Assembly: GCA_026387665.1 (NCBI GenBank)
Contig: JAPLLG010000013.1
Span: forward strand, 124,001-188,000
DNA: 64,000 bases
Origin: Nitrospirota bacterium
GTDB lineage: Bacteria; Nitrospirota; Nitrospiria; Nitrospirales; Nitrospiraceae
Direction of reading: 5' to 3'
In this document: positions 20,020-28,547 of the stretch, in pieces
Layout of the letters: each line of letters opens with the position of its first letter
Position numbering within the stretch: the stretch's first letter is position 1
Notes under the pieces: generated by a model
What the model was told of the DNA's origin: nothing
Database searches by the model: none
What the model saw: the letters and a program-made list of their open reading frames with translations, nothing else
Made by a program: the position numbers and the translations under genes

Positions 20020-20442
20020 ATGCAAACCGCCGATGTACTCGACGCCATAGGAGGCTTGGTTGCCCACTTGAAAGTGTATGCAGCCAAACTGCCGCCGATC
20101 GTTCACCTGTCGGCTGTGCCGACCGGGGTAAAGCCCAAGTTCGAAGCGGTCGAGGAGTACGAAGACATCGTCTCCCGGTTCCGGAGCCAGAGTGCCGGAA
20201 CTGCCTACAAGGGCCTGAACGGATTATTTGTCGAATCGTTGGAAGCCTTCGAGGTCGGCCGACTCCTCGGCTCCGTCCAGCCTCTCCTCGCAGTACTCGA
20301 CCATCTGGAGCGAATGCAGCGAGACAAGGAAATCGAAATCGGACGGATCGATGAAAAACGCACCGGCGAATATCGAGCGACGCTGAATAAAATTCTGCCG
20401 GGTAATAAGCCGGAACTGGACGGGGCAGGGCGGGGAATGTGA
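20020..20442 (+). CDS. Conserved-looking hypothetical protein, helical
   Basis: This 140-residue protein is not a family I recognise. It is mostly helical and charged, with no signal peptide or membrane segment. It begins MQTADVLDAIGGLVAHLKVY, has a middle segment GTAYKGLNGLFVESLEAFEV, and a C-terminal helix LAVLDHLERMQRDKEIEIGR. Codon use is like the neighbours and the frame is intact, so I treat it as real. An inverted repeat begins 4 nt after its stop. Confidence 0.65.
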   Translation: MQTADVLDAIGGLVAHLKVYAAKLPPIVHLSAVPTGVKPKFEAVEEYEDIVSRFRSQSAGTAYKGLNGLFVESLEAFEVGRLLGSVQPLLAVLDHLERMQRDKEIEIGRIDEKRTGEYRATLNKILPGNKPELDGAGRGM

Positions 20443-20445
20443 TGA

Positions 20446-20504
20446 GAGTGCTGAGCTGGAAGTGCTGAGTTTGATCTCAACTCTAAACTCAGAACCCAGC
20501 ACTC
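20446..20504 (+). repeat. Nested intergenic inverted repeat (possible bidirectional terminator)
   Basis: The outer arms GAGTGCTG (20446-20453) and CAGCACTC (20497-20504), with inner arms CTGAGTTT (20465-20472) and AAACTCAG (20485-20492), form a two-step hairpin. It lies between the convergent ends of the 20020 gene (+) and the zinc-ribbon gene (-). Confidence 0.55.
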
Positions 20505-20513
20505 GCAAAGCGG

Positions 20514-20693
20514 TCAGTGGCCCATCTTGGGGCCGGCTGCGTTGGCCCCCTGCGAAACAAGCGCGAAGCGAACGACTGATCGGCAGTGAGGGCACGTGGC
20601 TCGAATGGTCGTCTCGTCGAGGAGTTCATACTGCTCCCCGGTGAGCCACATGAGCTGAAAACACTTGGGGCAGCTACGGACTTGCGTTGTCAT
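20514..20693 (-). CDS. Small zinc-ribbon protein
   Basis: This 59-residue protein has two CPxC knuckles, CPKC (Cys8, Cys11) and CPHC (Cys34, Cys37), separated by 22 residues, which make a rubredoxin-like zinc ribbon. The sequence between them (MWLTGEQYELLDETTIRA) gives no further family clue. The start was placed at the internal ATG because GAGGAAC lies 6 nt upstream. The longer open frame upstream lacks such support. It is divergent from the GNAT gene by 62 nt. A role in nucleic-acid or protein binding is possible but unproven. Confidence 0.75.
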   Translation of the reverse strand: MTTQVRSCPKCFQLMWLTGEQYELLDETTIRATCPHCRSVVRFALVSQGANAAGPKMGH

Positions 20694-20755
20694 AATGTTC
20701 CTCGTACACTCCGCGTGTTTTAAATTACTGTAGCCAGGAGATAATCTAGTACAAG

Positions 20756-21187
20756 ATGCCCCCAACCCTCAAGCCCGCCATCACCTTCGCCGAGAAGAAA
20801 GACCTCGATCCTGCCAAGCTCGTCCGCCTCTACCAGCAAGCCCCTTGGGCCAAAGGACGGACCCTTGAAGACGCACGTGAAATGTTGCGTCACACCGATG
20901 TGGCCGTGACGGCCTGGGACGGTGACGTGCTGATCGGATTCGGGCGGGTCTTAACGGACTATGTCTACCGGGCGACCATCTGGGATGTCATCGTCGACAA
21001 GGCCTACCAGGGCCAGGGCGTCGGCGCTGATATCGTCCAGCGGATCCTTCACCACCCCCGCCTCAAGAAAGTCGAGCTCTTCTGGCTCTGCACCCGCATG
21101 CCAGGTTTTTACGAAAAGCTCGGTTTCAGTTCGAAGGAACAGACCGGGATGGTGTGGGCCAGATCCAAACAGGACCGCCAGGAATAG
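20756..21187 (+). CDS. GNAT-family N-acetyltransferase
   Basis: The protein has 143 residues, a single GNAT fold. The acetyl-CoA pyrophosphate loop is VDKAYQGQGVGADIVQRIL (the Q/RxxGxG/A pattern), preceded by the beta strand IGFGRVLTDYVYRATIWDVI and followed by the C-terminal GFYEKLGFSSKEQTGM, the typical end of the fold. The substrate cannot be told from sequence. It could be a small molecule, a protein amine or a tRNA/ribosomal target. It stands alone between the zinc-ribbon gene and the metal ABC cluster. Confidence 0.9.
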   Translation: MPPTLKPAITFAEKKDLDPAKLVRLYQQAPWAKGRTLEDAREMLRHTDVAVTAWDGDVLIGFGRVLTDYVYRATIWDVIVDKAYQGQGVGADIVQRILHHPRLKKVELFWLCTRMPGFYEKLGFSSKEQTGMVWARSKQDRQE

Positions 21188-21255
21188 CTTCCTCTCTTCT
21201 AAGCTCTCTCGCTCTTCTCTGCCAATGAACCGCGCAAATCTTGCCGAATGGCTCT

Positions 21256-22080
21256 TTAGCTGCTGGCAAGGGTACGGCGTTGCCTCTTGGGGGACAGAAG
21301 CACCGCGACAAAAAAGAACAGCGTGGCAAGCAACACAATGGCAGGACCGGATGGGATATCCCAATACGAAGAGATCAGCACTCCCCCGACTGAGCAGGCA
21401 ATGCCAATGCAGACCGAATACCAGGTCAACGTCGAGAGACTATGCGTCAGCTGGTAGGCGGTGGATGCGGGGATCAGGATCATCGCAAACACGAGGATCG
21501 CACCGACAGTCTTGAGTGAAATCACCACCGTAAGGGCGACCAGAGTCAGCAAGAGAAAAAATATCCTCCGGGCCGGCACTCCGGAAGCTTCGGCCATTTC
21601 CTGGTCGAAGGCGATGAAGTAGAGCTCTTTCGAAAAAAGCACGATCGCACCGATGACGACGATGCTCAATCCGGCAATCGTGCGGAGCTCCTCGCTGGTG
21701 ACGGCCAGCACATTCCCAAACAAATAGCCGTAGACCTCGGCATTATAGGTCTTCATCAGACCAATGAAGAGAATCGCCAAGGCCATGGTCGCGGTATAGA
21801 GAATGCCAATGGAGACATCCAGTTTCATCCGGCCTTTTTCTTCCACCCATCCCGTGATCCAAACCGTAGCAAGACCGAAGAGAATAGCCATGAGCAGCGG
21901 CGGCCAGCCCATGAGATAACCCAGCGCGACTCCCGCAAATGCTGCATGGGCCGTGCCGGCCCCCATAAAGGCCAGCCCTCGCAGCACGACAAAGACCCCG
22001 ATCGTCGAGCACAAGGCGCCAACAAGCGCGGCTGCCAGGAGAGAACGTTGAATAAAATCGTAGGCGAGCAGGTCAAGCAT
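21256..22080 (-). CDS. Zinc/manganese ABC transporter permease (ZnuB/MntB family)
   Basis: The protein has 274 residues with about eight hydrophobic helices. Family signs are GALCSTIGVFVVLRGLAFMG, GTAHAAFAGVALGYLMG and LKTVGAILVFAMILIPASTAYQL, which match ABC-3 metal permeases. It forms the membrane channel with the ATPase encoded just upstream (2-nt gap) and the periplasmic binding protein at 22965. The exact metal (Zn or Mn/Fe) is uncertain, though a His-rich tail on the ATPase favours zinc. Confidence 0.95.
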   Translation of the reverse strand: MLDLLAYDFIQRSLLAAALVGALCSTIGVFVVLRGLAFMGAGTAHAAFAGVALGYLMGWPPLLMAILFGLATVWITGWVEEKGRMKLDVSIGILYTATMALAILFIGLMKTYNAEVYGYLFGNVLAVTSEELRTIAGLSIVVIGAIVLFSKELYFIAFDQEMAEASGVPARRIFFLLLTLVALTVVISLKTVGAILVFAMILIPASTAYQLTHSLSTLTWYSVCIGIACSVGGVLISSYWDIPSGPAIVLLATLFFFVAVLLSPKRQRRTLASS

Positions 22081-22082
22081 GG

Positions 22083-22868
22083 TCAGTGATGATGGTGGTG
22101 ATAATCTTCAACGATAATGGTGTCCCGCTCCGTGATCACCAGATCTTTTCCATAGACCTGGCTAAGGATCTCCGGCTTCAGAACGTCAGCAGGAGGCCCA
22201 GCTGCATAGAGACGGGTCTTGAGGAGCACGAGCCGATCCACATGCAAGCGGATCATATTGATGTCATGGGTGATGAGCAAGACCGTGAGGCCCAACTCTT
22301 CATGGAGATGCCGCACCAATTCGACAACATTATGCTGCGTGGTGATATCCAGCCCCGTCGTCGGTTCGTCAAGCAGTAACACTTTGGGCTGCTGAGCCAA
22401 GGCTCGCGCGATAAAAACCCGCTGCTGTTGGCCTCCGGAGAGGTGGCCGAGCGCGCTGTCTCGATGGTCCTCCATCCCCACATGCGCCAACGCTTCCATC
22501 GCGATCTTGCGATCCTTCCCCGATGGCCGCGTAAACAGACCGAGGGCACCGTACCGTCCCATCATGACGGTTTCCAAAACGGTAACGGGAAAGTTACGAT
22601 CGACCACGCCCTTCTGAGGGAGGTAGCCGATCTTGGCCCGATGGTGACAGCGCAGTTCGTCGCAGGCGCAATCGAAAATTCTCAGGTGGCCCTTCAGTGG
22701 CGCCATCAACCCGAGGACTGCGCGGCAGAGGGTCGTCTTTCCGGACCCGTTGGGCCCGATCACCCCCACGAACTCGCCCGATTGAATCTCGAGCGAAATA
22801 TCCTCAAGCGCAATGACGCCGGGAAATCCGAAGGTCGCATGATCGAAATGTATGATAGGAGTCGACAT
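22083..22868 (-). CDS. Zinc/manganese ABC transporter ATP-binding protein (ZnuC/MntA-like ATPase)
   Basis: The protein has 261 residues from the chosen ATG. An ATG at 22925 would add 19 residues before the conserved start PIIHFDHATFGFPG. Walker A is GPNGSGKTTL, the Q-loop is YLPQKG, the signature is LSGGQQQRV, Walker B is VLLLDEPTTGLD and the H-loop is LLITHD, so it is a complete ABC ATPase of the metal-import class. The C-terminus is EDYHHHHH, five consecutive natural histidines, plausible as a cytosolic zinc-binding or sensing tail. It lies between permease and binding-protein genes on the same strand. Confidence 0.93.
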   Translation of the reverse strand: MSTPIIHFDHATFGFPGVIALEDISLEIQSGEFVGVIGPNGSGKTTLCRAVLGLMAPLKGHLRIFDCACDELRCHHRAKIGYLPQKGVVDRNFPVTVLETVMMGRYGALGLFTRPSGKDRKIAMEALAHVGMEDHRDSALGHLSGGQQQRVFIARALAQQPKVLLLDEPTTGLDITTQHNVVELVRHLHEELGLTVLLITHDINMIRLHVDRLVLLKTRLYAAGPPADVLKPEILSQVYGKDLVITERDTIIVEDYHHHHH

Positions 22869-22964
22869 AGTGAGAGGTCTGAGGGTCATCGCGTTCGAAA
22901 GTCTTCGCGTCTCCTCATGCTTCAAGACCGCGGCTGTATGACTGTGGGACGGTGCGACGTTCGA

Positions 22965-23870
22965 CTAGAGTCCTTCCAGCGCCTGGGCCAATTGGAGCAC
23001 ATTATAACGAAGCATGTCGAGGTAGGTCTCCGTATGCGGAAGGCCTCCGGGAAGCGTGGTGAGCACCACGACTCGGGCGCCGGTCTCTTTCGCCAAGAGC
23101 TCGGGAATCCTTCGACTCAACTGCACTTCAGACACCACGACCTTGATCCGGTCTTTTTTGATGGCGGCGATCAAGCCATGCAGCTGGAGCGCCGATGGCT
23201 CACTGCCTGATTGGGGCTGAATCGTGCCGACGATCTGAAAGCCAAACCGTCTCGCGAAGTACGGCCAGGCCGGATGATGGGCGATAAAGCGCCGGTCGGC
23301 CACGCGCGCGACCCGCTCACTCAATTCCCCTCGCAGTTGGTCCAGCTTCCGAATGTAGGCAGCCTGGTTAGCCCGATACTCCGTCGCATGGGCCGGATCA
23401 ACCGCAATGAGCGCGTCGGCGATGTGCTGCAGCATCACCATGGCATTCTCAGGATCCATCCAGATGTGAGGGTTGCCTCGTTCGCCCCCTTCACCGGCAT
23501 GTTCTGTGTCCTGAAGCAGCGCGATGCCCTTAGAGGTCGTCACGACCAGGAGCGATGCACTGCCGGCATTCTTGACCAGCGAAGAGACCCAGACCTCGAG
23601 GCCGATACCGACTTCAAACAGCAGCCGGGCCTTCCGAACCGCGACTAAATCGCTCGGTTTCGGCGAATAGGTATGTTCGTTTTCATAGCCGCTTAGAAGG
23701 GACGTGACATGGACATGGGGGCCCCCGACCTGTTCGGTCAGATCCTTCAAGACGGGAATCGTCACCACGATATTGAGAGGCTCGGCCGGCGAGGCGGCAA
23801 GGACCAGAGGTGCGGTCAACAAACCGTAACTAAGAGCGATCGCCACACACACAAATCTGAAGTTCAGCAT
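22965..23870 (-). CDS. Zinc/manganese ABC transporter substrate-binding protein (ZnuA family)
   Basis: The protein has 301 residues from the chosen ATG, with a Sec signal peptide (NFRFVCVAIALSYGLLTAPL, cleavage near VLAA). It is a cluster A-I metal-binding protein. Conserved ligands appear as His in GYENEHTYSPKPSD, His in GNPHIWMDPENAM and His in RRFIAHHPAWPYFARRFG, with an acidic fourth site expected near the C-terminus. The usual His/Asp-rich loop of high-affinity ZnuA proteins is short here (HAGEGGERGN). It is the first gene of the three-gene importer operon. I saw no recognisable Zur box upstream. Confidence 0.93.
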   Translation of the reverse strand: MLNFRFVCVAIALSYGLLTAPLVLAASPAEPLNIVVTIPVLKDLTEQVGGPHVHVTSLLSGYENEHTYSPKPSDLVAVRKARLLFEVGIGLEVWVSSLVKNAGSASLLVVTTSKGIALLQDTEHAGEGGERGNPHIWMDPENAMVMLQHIADALIAVDPAHATEYRANQAAYIRKLDQLRGELSERVARVADRRFIAHHPAWPYFARRFGFQIVGTIQPQSGSEPSALQLHGLIAAIKKDRIKVVVSEVQLSRRIPELLAKETGARVVVLTTLPGGLPHTETYLDMLRYNVLQLAQALEGL

Positions 23871-24035
23871 GGGCGAGGACGGTACCATCGGGTCCTCGGC
23901 ATGTCAACGCAATGACCGGCAAGAACGGGACAAACCGACAGAACTCGCACTGGCCCTCACAAATGACCCCCATGGAGCGCGCGCCTCCTGAAACAGCCGT
24001 AATCGCTGCGAAAATGAAGACTCCACATTCGCGAA

Positions 24036-24064
24036 TTGACTTTTTTCATCCCCACCAGTATGCT
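24036..24064 (+). promoter_or_regulatory. Sigma-70 promoter of rplI
   Basis: TTGACT (24036-24041), a 17-nt spacer and TATGCT (24059-24064) lie 31 nt before the rplI ATG, with a GAAGGAG ribosome site in the short leader. Confidence 0.65.
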
Positions 24065-24095
24065 CACTCCCTTTCCAACAGAAGGAGTTAGGGGC

Positions 24096-24569
24096 ATGAA
24101 AGTTATTCTGCAAGAGACGATGGAAGGGGTCGGCCATCTCGGCGATCTCATCGATGTAAAAAACGGATACGCACGCAATTTCCTGCTTCCGCGCAAAAAA
24201 GCGGTTCTGGCCGACAGTCGCAGCATCAAGGCGTTTGAGCATATCAAGCGCGTCGCCGGCGAACGGGCAAAGAAGGAAAAGTCGGAGATCGAAACCCACG
24301 CCAAAAGCATCTCAGCCGTGTCCATCACCATCCAGGCCCAAGTCGGCAAGGACGACAAGATGTTTGGGGCCGTCACGGTCAAGGACATTGCGGAAGCATT
24401 GGCGGAAAAAGGCTTTACGGTCGATCGGCGCAAGATCCAGCTGGACCAGCCGATCAAAGAGCTCGGCACCGTCACCGTCCCGATCAAGCTACCCCGGGAC
24501 GTGACCGCAACCGTCGCAATCCATGTCGTGAAGAAGCAAGAAGCTGAAGCGGCCCCCGCCGAGGCCTAA
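24096..24569 (+). CDS. rplI: 50S ribosomal protein bL9
   Basis: The protein has 157 residues from [20 protein letters not shown], the standard bL9 start. The N-terminal RNA-binding domain has [20 protein letters not shown] long connecting helix and a C-terminal domain ([25 protein letters not shown]) follow, and a short Ala/Glu tail ends the protein. It binds 23S rRNA near the L1 stalk. The open frame extends 20 codons upstream into the promoter, and that part was discarded. glyA follows 16 nt later. Confidence 0.97.
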   Translation: MKVILQETMEGVGHLGDLIDVKNGYARNFLLPRKKAVLADSRSIKAFEHIKRVAGERAKKEKSEIETHAKSISAVSITIQAQVGKDDKMFGAVTVKDIAEALAEKGFTVDRRKIQLDQPIKELGTVTVPIKLPRDVTATVAIHVVKKQEAEAAPAEA

Positions 24570-24585
24570 GAGGAAACGAGCTGTG

Positions 24586-25848
24586 ATGAAAGACGCGGTC
24601 GGTTCTTTAGACGCACTCAAGGCCACAGACCCGGATGTCTATGCCGCGATTGCCGCAGAGGAAGAGCGGCAGCGCGACAAGCTGCTGCTGATCGCCTCGG
24701 AGAACTTTGCCAGCCCCGCCGTCTTGGCCGCGCAAGGCTCCCTCATGACCAATAAGTACGCCGAAGGGTACCCGGGGAAGCGGTACTACGGCGGCTGTCA
24801 GCATGTGGACATAGTCGAGGATCTGGCCATCCAGCGGTGCAAGCAGATTTTCGGCGCGGATCATGTGAACGTGCAGCCGCACTCGGGCTCGCAAGCCAAC
24901 ATGGCCGCCTACTTCTCCGTGCTCAAGGCCGGCGATACCATCTTGGGCATGGACCTCGCCCAAGGCGGCCATCTCACGCACGGCAGCAAGGTCAACTTTT
25001 CAGGGATCCTGTTTCGCGCCTTCTCCTACGGCGTGGACCGCGAGACCGAGACCATCAACTATGACGCCGTGCAAAAGCTAGCGGAAGAATGCCGGCCCCG
25101 CATGCTCGTCGTGGGCGCCAGCGCCTATGCCCGCACCCTCGACTTCCCGCGGTTTCAGCAGATCGCCAAATCAGTCGGCGCCTATCTCATGGTCGATATC
25201 GCCCACATCGCCGGCCTGATCGCTGCGGGCCTCCACCCCAATCCTGTTCCCTATGCCGACTTTGTCACCACGACCACGCACAAAACCCTGCGCGGCCCGC
25301 GCGGTGGCGTCGTCATGTGCAAGGCGGAGCATGCCAAAGCCGTCGACAAGTTCATCTTCCCGGGCATGCAAGGCGGCCCCTTGATGCATGTGATCGCGGC
25401 CAAGGCCGTGGCCTTCAAGGAAGCCCTCTCACCGTCTTTCACGCGGTACCAGCAGCAGGTCATCGCCAATGCGAAGGTGCTGGCCCAGGGACTCCTCGAC
25501 CGTGGCTACAAAATTGTGTCGGGCGGCACGGATACGCATCTCATGCTGGTGAACCTGACGAACAAAGGCATCACAGGCAAAGAAGCGGACGCAGCCCTGG
25601 ATGCCGCCGGCATTATCGTCAATAAAAATGCCGTCCCCTACGACGAGAAGCCGCCGGCCGTGGCCAGCGGCATCAGACTGGGAACGCCCATCGTCTCGAC
25701 CCGTGGCATGCGCGAAGCCGAGATGAAAGAGATTGTGGATTTGCTCGACCAGGTCCTGCAGCATCGGCAAGATCCCGCGATGCTCGAGAAGGTCCGCGCG
25801 CAAGCCAAAGCTCTTTGCAATCGCTTCCCGATCTTTCATACCTACTAA
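24586..25848 (+). CDS. glyA: Serine hydroxymethyltransferase
   Basis: The protein has 420 residues. The PLP lysine lies in [62 protein letters not shown] and [17 protein letters not shown] are all family blocks. It interconverts serine plus THF with glycine plus 5,10-methylene-THF. That product is also the methyl donor for the ThyX-type thymidylate synthase starting at 63336. A GTG one codon upstream is an alternative start. It sits close behind rplI and ahead of nrdR, plausibly one growth-linked transcript. Confidence 0.98.
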   Translation: MKDAVGSLDALKATDPDVYAAIAAEEERQRDKLLLIASENFASPAVLAAQGSLMTNKYAEGYPGKRYYGGCQHVDIVEDLAIQRCKQIFGADHVNVQPHSGSQANMAAYFSVLKAGDTILGMDLAQGGHLTHGSKVNFSGILFRAFSYGVDRETETINYDAVQKLAEECRPRMLVVGASAYARTLDFPRFQQIAKSVGAYLMVDIAHIAGLIAAGLHPNPVPYADFVTTTTHKTLRGPRGGVVMCKAEHAKAVDKFIFPGMQGGPLMHVIAAKAVAFKEALSPSFTRYQQQVIANAKVLAQGLLDRGYKIVSGGTDTHLMLVNLTNKGITGKEADAALDAAGIIVNKNAVPYDEKPPAVASGIRLGTPIVSTRGMREAEMKEIVDLLDQVLQHRQDPAMLEKVRAQAKALCNRFPIFHTY

Positions 25849-25878
25849 CCCGCGTCAGATGGGACAGGATCACCGCCT

Positions 25879-26343
25879 GTGAAATGTCCGTTCTGCGATG
25901 AACTCGAAGATAAGGTCGTCGACTCGCGTATGGCGAAGGAAGGCGAGGTCATTCGCCGTCGCCGCGAATGTCTCGGCTGCAAGCGCCGCTACACCACCTA
26001 CGAACGCGTCGAGGAAATCCTCCCCGTCGTGGTGAAAAAGGACGGACGCCGGGAATCCTTCGACCGCTCCAAGATTCTTGCCGGTCTCAAAAAAGCCTGC
26101 GAAAAACGCCCCATCAGCACCGCCACGATCGAAACCGTAACGGATCGCATCGAAAAGCGCATTCAGGAAATGGGCGAAACGGAAATCGAAAGCCGGATCG
26201 TGGGCGAAGAGCTGATGAAAGAGCTCCATCAGCTGGATCAAGTCGCTTATGTTCGCTTTGCGTCGGTCTACCGCGAATTCAAAGACATTGACCAGTTCAT
26301 GGACGAGCTGAGAACGTTGGCCCAGCAACGCCGAGACCGGTGA
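25879..26343 (+). CDS. nrdR: Transcriptional repressor NrdR
   Basis: The protein has 154 residues. The N-terminal zinc ribbon has CPFC and CLGC ([17 protein letters not shown], then [17 protein letters not shown]). An ATP-cone domain follows (about 46-140) with [21 protein letters not shown] and [15 protein letters not shown]. NrdR represses ribonucleotide reductase genes in response to ATP/dATP. The start is GTG. It lies downstream of glyA, a common arrangement (glyA-nrdR), and 99 nt before the kinase gene. Confidence 0.97.
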   Translation: MKCPFCDELEDKVVDSRMAKEGEVIRRRRECLGCKRRYTTYERVEEILPVVVKKDGRRESFDRSKILAGLKKACEKRPISTATIETVTDRIEKRIQEMGETEIESRIVGEELMKELHQLDQVAYVRFASVYREFKDIDQFMDELRTLAQQRRDR

Positions 26344-26442
26344 GGCCGCGGGACCAGCCCTCTCCCCCCTCGTCCTCTCTCGACCCTTCCATGCTCAGCC
26401 TGTCAACGACATGGTACAATCTTTCAGCCAGTAGGCGTCACG

Positions 26443-27552
26443 ATGCCGACAACCAAGACCAAACCTTCCAGACGACCACGTAAAGCTCGGGCGCCCAGCG
26501 GCACGCATGTGGCGATCATCGGCGCCGGCCGCGGCGGTACGGCGCTGATCGAAATCTTTGCGTCAGACCCGCTCGTGCAAATCGTAGGCGTGGCCGAAGT
26601 CCAGAAAAATGCCCCTGGCATCGCCCTGGCAAAGCGGCTCGGCATTCCCGTGACCCGCGATTACCGCAAACTCCTGGATCTCGAGCGCGTGGATCTCATT
26701 ATCGACGTATCGGGCGATGCCAAGGTCTGGCAACTGCTCCAAGACTTTCACCGCATGGGCGTCACAATCATCGGCGGAGCCAGCGCCAAGTTCATGTGGG
26801 AACTCATCGGAGCCCGCATCCGCGCGACGGCAGAGATCGAGAAGACTTTAAATAAATACCAATCGCTCTATCGACTCTACGTCAAGGAAACCAGTGTGGC
26901 AGTCACGGAGGAACGGACCCGCATCGCCTGCGAAATGCACGACGGCCTCGTGCAGAGTTTGGCCGGCGTGAACTTCAAGCTGGACCTGAGCCAGCAATTG
27001 ATTCGAAAAGATCCGAAAGCCAGCCTGGCCACTTTGCGCGAAAGCAAAGCCCAGCTCAAACTGGCTATTCAGGAGGCGCGGCAGGTCATTTTCAATCTCC
27101 GTCCTCTCCACTACGACAAGATGGAGCTGCTCCCGGCCCTCACGAACTATCTCACCTCGTACGAGACGCAGTATCACATCAAGACGCAATTCCGCGTATC
27201 CGGCGATGAGCAGATCCTCTTCCCTCGCACCAAGATTTTCCTGTTTCGCATTGTGCAAGAAGCCCTCAGCAACGTGGAGCGGCACGCGAAGGCGACCCGG
27301 GTCACCGTGGGCCTGGACATCGACCCTGAACGCCTCCGGGTCACCATCGGGGACAACGGCGTGGGGTTCGACATGGACACCGTCCTGCGCGATCCTGACA
27401 AATGGGACCACTTCGGGATTCGCGGCATCCTGGAGCGGGCGCGACTCGTCGGCGGCGAAGGCAAGATCGAATCGAAAAAAGGGCGTGGCACGACCATCGT
27501 CGTTGACGTCCCGCTCGTAAAAAAGGAGACGATACTCGATGGAGAAGATTAA
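26443..27552 (+). CDS. Cytosolic NarL-type histidine kinase with N-terminal Rossmann domain
   Basis: The protein has 369 residues and no membrane segment. A basic N-terminal tail (1-20) leads into a dinucleotide-binding fold, THVAIIGAGRGGTALIEIF (GxGxxG-like, about 22-40). LDLERVDLIIDVSGD and GVTIIGGASAKFMWELIG follow, resembling the NAD-binding half of Gfo/Idh or homoserine dehydrogenase-type enzymes. A short helix links to a HisKA_3 dimerisation domain with the phospho-acceptor in EMHDGLVQSL (His166). A HATPase domain follows with FRIVQEALSNVERHAKA, GDNGVGFD and GIRGILERARLVGG. The response-regulator gene overlaps its end by 14 nt. The Rossmann part probably senses NAD(P)(H) or another nucleotide (inference). 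Confidence 0.9.
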   Translation: MPTTKTKPSRRPRKARAPSGTHVAIIGAGRGGTALIEIFASDPLVQIVGVAEVQKNAPGIALAKRLGIPVTRDYRKLLDLERVDLIIDVSGDAKVWQLLQDFHRMGVTIIGGASAKFMWELIGARIRATAEIEKTLNKYQSLYRLYVKETSVAVTEERTRIACEMHDGLVQSLAGVNFKLDLSQQLIRKDPKASLATLRESKAQLKLAIQEARQVIFNLRPLHYDKMELLPALTNYLTSYETQYHIKTQFRVSGDEQILFPRTKIFLFRIVQEALSNVERHAKATRVTVGLDIDPERLRVTIGDNGVGFDMDTVLRDPDKWDHFGIRGILERARLVGGEGKIESKKGRGTTIVVDVPLVKKETILDGED

Positions 27553-28210
27553 GGTGCTCATCGCGGACGACCATCGCGTCGTGCGCGAAGGACTGGCCGC
27601 CATCCTCAAGACGAAAGACGACATCCTCATCGTGGGCGAAGCCCAGGATGGCATGGAGGCCGTTGAAAAAGTGAAGACATTGGTCCCCGACGTGGTGCTG
27701 ATGGACGTGAGCATGCCCAGGATGGGCGGGGTCGAAGCAACCAGACAGATCAAGCGCGAGTTCCCCCACATCGGGATCGTAGCTTTGACCATGTATGACG
27801 AGCAGCAATATATCTTCGACTTGGTGCGCGCCGGCGCCACCGGCTATCTCTTAAAAGACTCCGAATCTTCTCAGATCGTCGCCGCCATTCGGGCAATCTA
27901 CAAAGGCGAATCATTGATCCATCCTTCTGTGGCGAGCAAGATTCTGGCTGAGTTTTCCTTAATGTCTCAAAAAAAGGGAAAGAAGCCTGGATGGGTCGAG
28001 CACGACCTGACGGAACGGGAGATCACAGTCCTTCGTTTGGTCGCGGACGGGAAGACCAACAAAGAGATCGCCAATAACTTGGATTTAAGCGAAAAGACCG
28101 TCAAAAACCACGTGCGGAATATCTTCCATAAGCTCCAAGTCTACGATCGCACTCAGGCCGCCATTTTGGCAATTCGGAAAGGACTTATCGAACTGGATCC
28201 CAGGCCCTAG
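27539..28210 (+). CDS. NarL/FixJ-family response regulator
   Basis: The protein has 223 residues. The receiver domain has the acidic pocket IADDHRVVREGL and the phospho-acceptor Asp in VLMDVSMPRMGG, with the conserved Lys in GYLLKDSES. A LuxR-type DNA-binding domain follows with LTEREITVLRLVADGKTNKEIANNL and SEKTVKNHVRNIFHKLQV. Translation is coupled to the upstream Rossmann-kinase gene (14-nt overlap), so the pair is almost certainly cognate. The target genes are unknown. Confidence 0.96.
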   Translation: MEKIKVLIADDHRVVREGLAAILKTKDDILIVGEAQDGMEAVEKVKTLVPDVVLMDVSMPRMGGVEATRQIKREFPHIGIVALTMYDEQQYIFDLVRAGATGYLLKDSESSQIVAAIRAIYKGESLIHPSVASKILAEFSLMSQKKGKKPGWVEHDLTEREITVLRLVADGKTNKEIANNLDLSEKTVKNHVRNIFHKLQVYDRTQAAILAIRKGLIELDPRP

Positions 28211-28445
28211 TTCTTTGGGGCGCCCTGGTACGTTCCTATGGGACAAGCCGCACATCCTCCCTTCGGGACCGACTGAGCACCGCCTCTTCCAGGCAGCCAC
28301 CTCCGCGATCGCCCACGCCACACATCGATGGTCCATCCCGACTGTCCATCGCTATCGTGATAAAGAGCCACAGTAGTAAGTTGCTCTCAACCTACAAAAC
28401 ACATATGTATTTTTTTTACAACACTGCTGCCCCACGCTGACGATT

Positions 28446-28473
28446 CATAATTATTATGTATAATCAACATGTT
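28446..28473. promoter_or_regulatory. Palindromes upstream of the lpxC promoter
   Basis: CATAATTATTATG (28446-28458) is a perfect 13-bp palindrome, and AACATGTT (28466-28473) is a perfect 8-bp one. They sit 28-55 bp upstream of a sigma-54 promoter in an AT-rich tract. They could bind an activator, or could simply be AT-rich sequence. Confidence 0.35.
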
Positions 28474-28500
28474 ATGGTTATTTTTCGAGTCGATATATTT

Positions 28501-28516
28501 TGGCACATGAATTGCT
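28501..28516 (+). promoter_or_regulatory. Sigma-54 (-24/-12) promoter of lpxC
   Basis: TGGCACATGAATTGCT matches the RpoN consensus TGGCAC-N5-TTGCW at every specified base, with GG and GC exactly 10 nt apart. Transcription would start near 28527, leaving a leader of about 20 nt before the GTG of lpxC. The remainder of the 28211-28547 gap is AT-rich near its right end and holds no gene that I can support. A weak sigma-70-like CTGACG-N16-TATAAT also overlaps. Confidence 0.7.
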
Positions 28517-28547
28517 AATACCACTGTGTGAATTATTGAGGTGATCT

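Noticed and set aside
22083..22100. Poly-His end of the ABC ATPase as vector contamination
   Set aside because: The flanking sequence continues directly into the permease gene, and the histidine codons are mixed (CAC/CAT), so it is native.
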